In this document: positions 61,020-64,000 of the stretch, piece after piece | Layout of the letters: every line of letters begins with the position of its first letter | Numbering within the stretch: position 1 is the stretch's first letter | Assembly (NCBI GenBank): GCA_017938145.1 | Contig: JAGBCB010000037.1 | Location: 1 to 64,000 of the forward strand | DNA: 64,000 bases | Direction of reading: 5' to 3' | From: Lachnospiraceae bacterium | GTDB taxonomy: Bacteria > Bacillota > Clostridia > Lachnospirales > Lachnospiraceae | Made by a program: the position numbers and the translations under genes | Notes under the pieces: generated by a model | The model's database searches: none | Told to the model about the DNA's origin: nothing | What the model saw: only the letters and a program-made list of their open reading frames with translations

Positions 61020-61819
61020 ACGGTTTCCTCCTTTTTGTACAATTGATAAGCATAATATGCAACGAAAGCTACAGCAACCAGCAGAACAGATTCTACAATC
61101 CAGATTGGAACACCAAGACCGGTAATTACCACAGTCAGGAAATCTACCGCAAAGTGGATGCCAAAGGCAATAAACCAGTAGGTTCTGTTTTTCTTAGCTA
61201 CTGCTTTGTAAACCAATACAGAAAGGGCAATCTGAAGGATGAGGGCAGCCAGGCGTTCCACCCCTGCCATATAAAACTGCCAGGAAGGAAGCTCCCAAAG
61301 TACTTTTATCTGTTCAAAGGTGGTCTGCCTAAGCTCGGCATCTACCAGCTCTACGGAAGCCTGCAGAGCTCCGGAATTGATCATAACTGCTGTCATTAAA
61401 TTGCTGACATAAGTAATACCCACAAGCAGGATAGCTTCGATACCGCCGTGGCCGATACCGTACATCAGGGCATTTGGTTTGTTTAAAGAATCTTTCATGA
61501 AGAATTTCATGGCAATCAGCCGGCCGGTTTCTTCAAATAGTGCGGCTGCCAGACCGCCGTACAATCCGTAGAGGATAACGTTGTCGGTAAGCAGGGTTCC
61601 TGTTGCGGTTAAAACAACAGAGTGTAGCAGCGGTTCCAACATAAGTGCAAATACAATGAAGGTTGCACAGCCGATAACAAAAGAGGTTAGCTTGGCATTT
61701 AACTTGATTTTTACCAAAATTAAAAGTACAATCGGTAAACCGATGGAAAGAATCAGTGAAAGTACCATGCCAATCAAGCTTGCGCCGGAGACGGTTCCCC
61801 ATTCCAAAACAGTGTTCAT
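61016..61819 (-). CDS. YhfC-family intramembrane protease-like protein
   Basis: This 267-residue protein has seven to eight membrane segments and FEETGRLIAMKFF plus YGIGHGGIEAILL, patterns of the YhfC family related to CPBP/glutamic intramembrane proteases. The Glu-Glu and His residues are kept. The role in the cell is unknown. GGAGAA precedes ATG 61819. It is third in the operon after GntR and the large DUF5808 membrane protein, and is followed by a small membrane protein. Confidence 0.83.
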   Translation of the reverse strand: MNTVLEWGTVSGASLIGMVLSLILSIGLPIVLLILVKIKLNAKLTSFVIGCATFIVFALMLEPLLHSVVLTATGTLLTDNVILYGLYGGLAAALFEETGRLIAMKFFMKDSLNKPNALMYGIGHGGIEAILLVGITYVSNLMTAVMINSGALQASVELVDAELRQTTFEQIKVLWELPSWQFYMAGVERLAALILQIALSVLVYKAVAKKNRTYWFIAFGIHFAVDFLTVVITGLGVPIWIVESVLLVAVAFVAYYAYQLYKKEETV

Positions 61820-61836
61820 AAGTTATTCTCCTTTCG

Positions 61837-63228
61837 TTAATTCAAATGTTTAAGGGTAGTGTATATACTCTCAAGTTCAGAGGAATCTTCCATGCCAAAC
61901 AGGTAGTTTGTTCCGTCGGTGGTTCGTATCAGTAAAAAGGCATCATCGTATGGGTCCAGACAAAGCAGACCGCTTTGACCGATATCCTTGATATTAAATT
62001 TACCCTTGTATAAATGCGGGAAATTGCTGCCCCAGGTTTTGGAAGCTTCCGGCATCTCGGTGAGATAGGAGACTGCGTAAATATCATCCAAAGGAATGGA
62101 ATATTCCAAATCGGTGTGATAGGCTTCCAGGGCGGTTTCTGTTAAAACAACCTTTGGCTCGGTGAATTCTTCCTTTACGGTAAACAGTCCGATAAACGGA
62201 AGCAGAAGCAGTGAAACGACGGCAAAAATATCCAGTGCCTTACCGACAGGATGGGCAAAATTTACGGTAACGCCAAAACCGACACGGGAATTTACAAAAA
62301 GATTTTTATCGTTTTTGTTATAGCAGATAATGCCGTATGGCCAGTTGTCGTCTTCGTCCATCAGAATTTCGGAAGGCTGTTCCTTGTTAAGACGCTGTTG
62401 TTCTTTTCTGATTTTCAGCTCCAGACCAACCACCAGGGCAAGTATGCAGGTTACAAAAAGAGCAAGGGCAATGATGAAAGCCCATTCGGAAACAAACAAC
62501 AACAGGGCACTAAAACTGATGGCGGCACTTAACCAGCTGACATAGATCCAGCATTTGCCCCAGTAGTAGCGGCGGATGCGGGTAAGCACTGCGGTAAGGG
62601 TAACATCGCTGTTGACCCGGTCCTCCTTTTTTCGCAGTACGGTATAGCAGTAGTAGCACATCAGTATGGTGGAGGAATTGCACAAAATCACAATGAGCAG
62701 TGCGGGAAGGGAACCTTCCACCGGAACCACCAGCGGAAACATCAGCGGAATCAGGTTGACTAACAGCGGCAATAAGAAATTGACAAAGGTGTAGGTGCTT
62801 TGTTTTTCTTCAAATACGGCGGCAAGGGAGGTGTCGGCAACCTGTATCTTTTTAAGCTCCGGATGATACCAGTTTTCTTTTTTTAATGCGCGCATTGCTT
62901 TTACTGCCCGGACATATGGAATATTCGGAATGATGATGAGGGCATCCACCCATAACATGACATGGGTCAGGATAACAGAGACGTATTCCATAAAAAAGGC
63001 AGGAATATATAACAACGCCAAAAGAATGCAGGTAATAGTAAGCTCCCTGGTGTATTTTTTTGTAATAGCCAGAACACGAGGGTCTTCCCAGGCTTCCTTT
63101 GGAATGGTGGTGGAAAGAATCAGGTTGTTCTTTGGCTTAACCTCATTTTTCATGGTAAAGTAAATGACCGGCAGTAGCGGCACAAAGCAAATGGCCAGAA
63201 ATAAATTCATGATTGCAATAAAACTCAT
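61837..63228 (-). CDS. DUF1648/DUF5808-like membrane protein
   Basis: This 463-residue protein has about eight membrane segments. Past the middle it has DNWPYGIICYNKNDKNLFVNSRVGFGVTVNF, a DUF5808-like signature, and the last 80 residues form a beta-rich, PH-like domain. Such proteins occur in GntR (YtrA-type) operons. No transport motif was seen and the role is unknown. GGAGGAG precedes ATG 63228. It starts 11 bases after the GntR stop. Confidence 0.75.
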   Translation of the reverse strand: MSFIAIMNLFLAICFVPLLPVIYFTMKNEVKPKNNLILSTTIPKEAWEDPRVLAITKKYTRELTITCILLALLYIPAFFMEYVSVILTHVMLWVDALIIIPNIPYVRAVKAMRALKKENWYHPELKKIQVADTSLAAVFEEKQSTYTFVNFLLPLLVNLIPLMFPLVVPVEGSLPALLIVILCNSSTILMCYYCYTVLRKKEDRVNSDVTLTAVLTRIRRYYWGKCWIYVSWLSAAISFSALLLFVSEWAFIIALALFVTCILALVVGLELKIRKEQQRLNKEQPSEILMDEDDNWPYGIICYNKNDKNLFVNSRVGFGVTVNFAHPVGKALDIFAVVSLLLLPFIGLFTVKEEFTEPKVVLTETALEAYHTDLEYSIPLDDIYAVSYLTEMPEASKTWGSNFPHLYKGKFNIKDIGQSGLLCLDPYDDAFLLIRTTDGTNYLFGMEDSSELESIYTTLKHLN

Positions 63229-63239
63229 AATACTCCTCC

Positions 63240-63620
63240 TTATTCTCCCTTGTTTAGTTCATCATATAATTTGCTGCAGGCGGCGAGCAATTCTTCCTTT
63301 GATATCCCGTCTACATACAGTTCGGAAATCAACAGCTTTAGCGCCGGATGTTCGGTAAGAGGCGGGTGTTGTTCCGGTACTCGTGCGGGATTTATCATGG
63401 CGCCAAGACGGCGGTCGGTAATTAAATAACCCTCCTGCTTTAATAACTGATAGGATTTATTTACTGTCATGGTATTAACGCCGGTTTCTGCTGCCAGGGT
63501 ACGGATGGGCGGCAGTTTTTCGCCGGGTATTAATTCTCCGTTTGCAATGCCCAGCACAATCTGGTTGCGGATTTGCATGTATATCGGAGTTTCGTCGGCA
63601 AAATCCAGTTTTAACAGCAT
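63240..63620 (-). CDS. GntR-family regulator, YtrA-like
   Basis: This 126-residue short GntR regulator has an N-terminal winged helix (IYMQIRNQIVLGIANGELIP, then LPPIRTLAAETGVNTMTVNKSYQLLKQEG) and a short C-terminal dimerisation tail, typical of the YtrA subfamily that represses its own membrane operon. The start at 63620 (second ATG) has GGGAG nine bases upstream; the ATG at 63629 lies too close to it. A strong promoter with an operator dyad precedes the gene. Confidence 0.9.
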   Translation of the reverse strand: MLLKLDFADETPIYMQIRNQIVLGIANGELIPGEKLPPIRTLAAETGVNTMTVNKSYQLLKQEGYLITDRRLGAMINPARVPEQHPPLTEHPALKLLISELYVDGISKEELLAACSKLYDELNKGE

Positions 63621-63675
63621 GGTTAACATCTCCCTTCCTAATACGATATGTATATAAAGTGTTTTTTGTCTTGTT

Positions 63676-63716
63676 TGTATTATTGATTGTAATACAAAAC
63701 ATACAAAAAGTCAATG
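63676..63716 (-). promoter_or_regulatory. GntR promoter and operator dyad
   Basis: Read on the minus strand, TTGACT (63716-63711) and TACAAT (63693-63688) are spaced by 17 bases. A perfect inverted repeat TTTGTATTA-TTGATTG-TAATACAAA (63676-63700) covers the -10, so the regulator can block its own transcription. Confidence 0.8.
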
Positions 63717-63729
63717 GTGAAAAAGAAAA

Positions 63730-63758
63730 TTGTAATTTGCAGGAACCTATGGTATACT
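63730..63758 (+). promoter_or_regulatory. Promoter of the 5'-nucleotidase-like gene
   Basis: TTGTAA (63730-63735), a 17-base spacer and TATACT (63753-63758), divergent from the GntR promoter. It is 30 bases from the operator dyad, so the regulator could also affect this gene. Confidence 0.6.
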
Positions 63759-63835
63759 GGCGTGGGCGGCGAAGCCGATGCAGGATACGCCGGATAGTAA
63801 GAAACATAAGTTAAATTTAGGAAAGAGGTACATGT

Positions 63836-64000
63836 ATGAGATTAAGAAAGAAGCTTCTGGCAGCAGTGCTGACTTTTGTAATGGCACTTACCGTAACCAT
63901 TCCAAGTCTTGCCACCGCAACGGAAGAACCAAAAACATTAGACATTCTGTTTATGCATGACATGCATTCCCATTTGAATCCGTTTACGGTGATGAAAGAC
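63836..64000 (+). CDS. 5'-nucleotidase/metallophosphatase-like secreted protein (partial)
   Basis: Only the first 55 residues fall in the window; the gene runs off the right edge. A signal peptide (KKLLAAVLTFVMALTVTIPS, cleavage expected near Ala-Thr-Ala at 26-28) is followed by LDILFMHDMHSHLNPF, where D-x-H starts the metal-binding site of metallophosphatase/5'-nucleotidase proteins. It should be exported and act on nucleotides outside the cell. ATG 63836 follows GGAAAGAGG. Confidence 0.75.
   Translation, partial: MRLRKKLLAAVLTFVMALTVTIPSLATATEEPKTLDILFMHDMHSHLNPFTVMKD

Overview
The window looks like the chromosome of an anaerobic, Gram-positive Clostridia member, most likely Lachnospiraceae. 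Supporting signs are moderate-to-low GC, strong AGGAGG-type ribosome sites, lipoproteins with Thr/Pro-rich linkers, many stem-loop terminators, an oxygen-independent style of metabolism (ferredoxin-fused aldo/keto reductase, class 1B dihydroorotate dehydrogenase) and plant-fibre enzymes (CE15, GH43). No species is claimed. No rRNA, complete tRNA, CRISPR array or intact insertion sequence was seen.

Region 1 (1-4911) is the AT-rich right end of a decayed integrative element. It holds a SEC-C protein with a HEPN-like motif and a broken N-terminus, a frameshifted winged-helix remnant, a ribbon-helix-helix mobilisation-type protein, about 700 bp rich in inverted repeats, a small excisionase and a tyrosine integrase. 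It ends in a sequence matching the 3' end of a tRNA-Ser gene, the probable attachment site. An APH-family phosphotransferase lies just outside.

Region 2 (6-25 kb) is core metabolism and sugar use: an aldo/keto reductase, XRE regulators, NUDIX and GNAT enzymes, a GH43 lipoprotein, a MATE pump, a DUF2817 peptidase, a KDG kinase, a BlaI/BlaR1-like pair with clear operators, a CE15 glucuronoyl esterase lipoprotein with an AraC regulator, and an alcohol dehydrogenase/epimerase/SDR operon. Region 3 (25.5-31.5 kb) is pyrimidine supply: a uracil permease, pyrK, pyrD and pyrE, with a membrane EAL-domain protein in between and a 52-residue membrane protein after pyrE.

Region 4 (31.5-42.3 kb) has a LytTR/GHKL two-component pair, a four-gene ABC exporter, a YccF protein, two overlapping MutS-like ATPases, an esterase and an asparaginase. 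Region 5 (42.3-46.3 kb) is an amino-sugar operon whose first gene fuses an XRE DNA-binding domain to a GlmM-type phosphohexomutase. It is followed by a hexapeptide acyltransferase-like protein, NagB and CarD. Tandem promoters and a perfect palindrome precede the fusion.

Region 6 (46.3-50.9 kb) is a variable stretch of small enzymes. It contains an apparently undescribed structured RNA (about 48535-48785, with an 81-nt repeat and an operator-like dyad at its promoter) directly upstream of a PBECR4-like nuclease-fold gene. Region 7 (50.9-64 kb) has a LUD protein, an arylsulfotransferase-like membrane protein overlapping topB, a DcuS/DcuR-type pair, a cobalamin riboswitch with a DUF4430 lipoprotein and an ECF S component, a GntR-controlled membrane-protein operon with a clear operator, and the start of a secreted 5'-nucleotidase-like gene cut by the window end.

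The best candidates for new biology are the XRE-GlmM fusion with its palindrome, the 48.5-kb RNA plus PBECR4 gene, the BlaR1-like sensor with an LprI-like external domain, and the paired MutS-like ATPases. All family assignments come from reading motifs by eye; no database search was run.
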